Source: Rhodoblastus sp. 17X3 (lineage in GTDB: Bacteria; Pseudomonadota; Alphaproteobacteria; Rhizobiales; Beijerinckiaceae). Taken from it: a stretch of DNA of 64,000 nucleotides. The stretch covers positions 18,239-82,238 of the forward strand of contig NZ_JASHHX010000019.1 of the NCBI RefSeq assembly GCF_030056575.1. The letters run 5' to 3'. The notes beneath the pieces were generated by a model. The model was not told the DNA's origin. It made no database searches and saw only the letters and a program-made list of their open reading frames with translations. This document shows, piece by piece, positions 63,679-64,000 of this stretch (position 1 is its first letter; every line of letters begins with the position of its first letter). A program made the position numbers and the translations under genes.

Positions 63679-64000
63679 GCTCTCGACAGGATTGGCGTTG
63701 AGGGAGCGTCGCCGCGCGTTCCATTGGCGACGCGCTCAAACGAGATAGCATGGCGACCGAAGCTCCTTCAATCGCCGATGCCTTATCGCGCCGCATCCCG
63801 AGGCGACAGTGCTATCTTGGAGATTTGCGGTCGCGGATTCGGGCGAATGAATTTCCGCTTTCCTTCGCGTTGAGACCTTTTTGCGGCGAACGGCGAATGT
63901 CGCCAAGGGGTCACGAGCGCTGGTTCATTTTGCCCTCGGCACGTCCGCTGAGTGTGCGATAGCCGCCTGCGGGACCTTCATGTCATAAGACCGCAATGAG
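63679..64000. other. Right end, no supported gene
   Basis: The last 322 bp hold only short frames with no credible start or family match. It probably contains the promoter of the DUF3307 gene and of whatever lies beyond the window. Confidence 0.4.

Overview
The window is high-GC alphaproteobacterial DNA. The RND adaptor/TetR pair, the polyferredoxin/FAD fusion, the CHASE2 cyclase with FecR and autotransporter, and strong codon bias all suggest a Hyphomicrobiales-type genome (Beijerinckiaceae/Methylocystaceae-like). The genus cannot be fixed from this sequence alone. The main structure is a ~50 kb integrative genomic island inserted in a tRNA-Glu(CTC) gene. The tRNA lies at 1090-1165. Its 3' part (1118-1170, 53 bp) is repeated exactly at 51281-51333, next to a minus-strand tyrosine integrase (49810-51123). 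The island therefore spans about 1118-51333. Chromosomal flanks lie on both sides.

Left flank (1-1117): a divergent RND efflux adaptor (cut by the window edge) and TetR regulator with a dyad operator between them, then the tRNA. Island, left to right: (i) hipBA toxin-antitoxin with three operator-like 16-bp palindromes at exact 38-bp spacing; (ii) two small genes, then a WYL regulator divergent from a double-AAA+ ATPase, a GIY-YIG protein and a decayed copy of the ATPase C-terminus; (iii) a PD-(D/E)XK-like nuclease coupled to an unknown partner; (iv) small proteins and an ADP-ribosylglycohydrolase; (v) an MBL-fold hydrolase, a PD-(D/E)XK-like protein, a PPP-type phosphoesterase and a HEPN protein in a row; (vi) an IS3 orfA fragment and a coupled pair of a PLD-like protein with a 550-aa partner; (vii) an island metK, a DUF3293 protein, a DUF429 protein and several hypothetical genes; (viii) a nested recombinase module (666-aa tyrosine-recombinase-like protein, 457-aa partner, small coupled ORF, excisionase-like HTH) beside an array of five TGTTGGAAAACC half-sites; (ix) a nucleotidyltransferase-like gene; (x) a long minus-strand block, WYL - hsdR - hsdM - hsdS - AAA ATPase - H-D-R/PLD-like protein - AddB-like nuclease - AddA-like helicase/nuclease, which ends at a rho-independent terminator (32946-32969); (xi) the integrase.

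Right flank (51334-64000): an IS1-type transposase remnant abutting a 5'-truncated conserved gene, a patatin-like phospholipase, an 880-residue-class polyferredoxin/[2Fe-2S]/FAD fusion oxidoreductase, a cyclic-nucleotide-binding protein divergent from a CHASE2 adenylate/guanylate cyclase, a FecR-domain protein, an autotransporter and a DUF3307 membrane protein.

Most of the island looks like a defence island. The best candidates for undescribed systems are the block at 33047-49039 (a type I RM operon extended by an ATPase/PLD-like pair and an AddAB-like pair under a WYL regulator), the four-enzyme module at 11963-16074, the PLD-like pair at 16915-21115, the nuclease pair at 8364-9907, and the recombinase element with its repeat array at 27136-31693.
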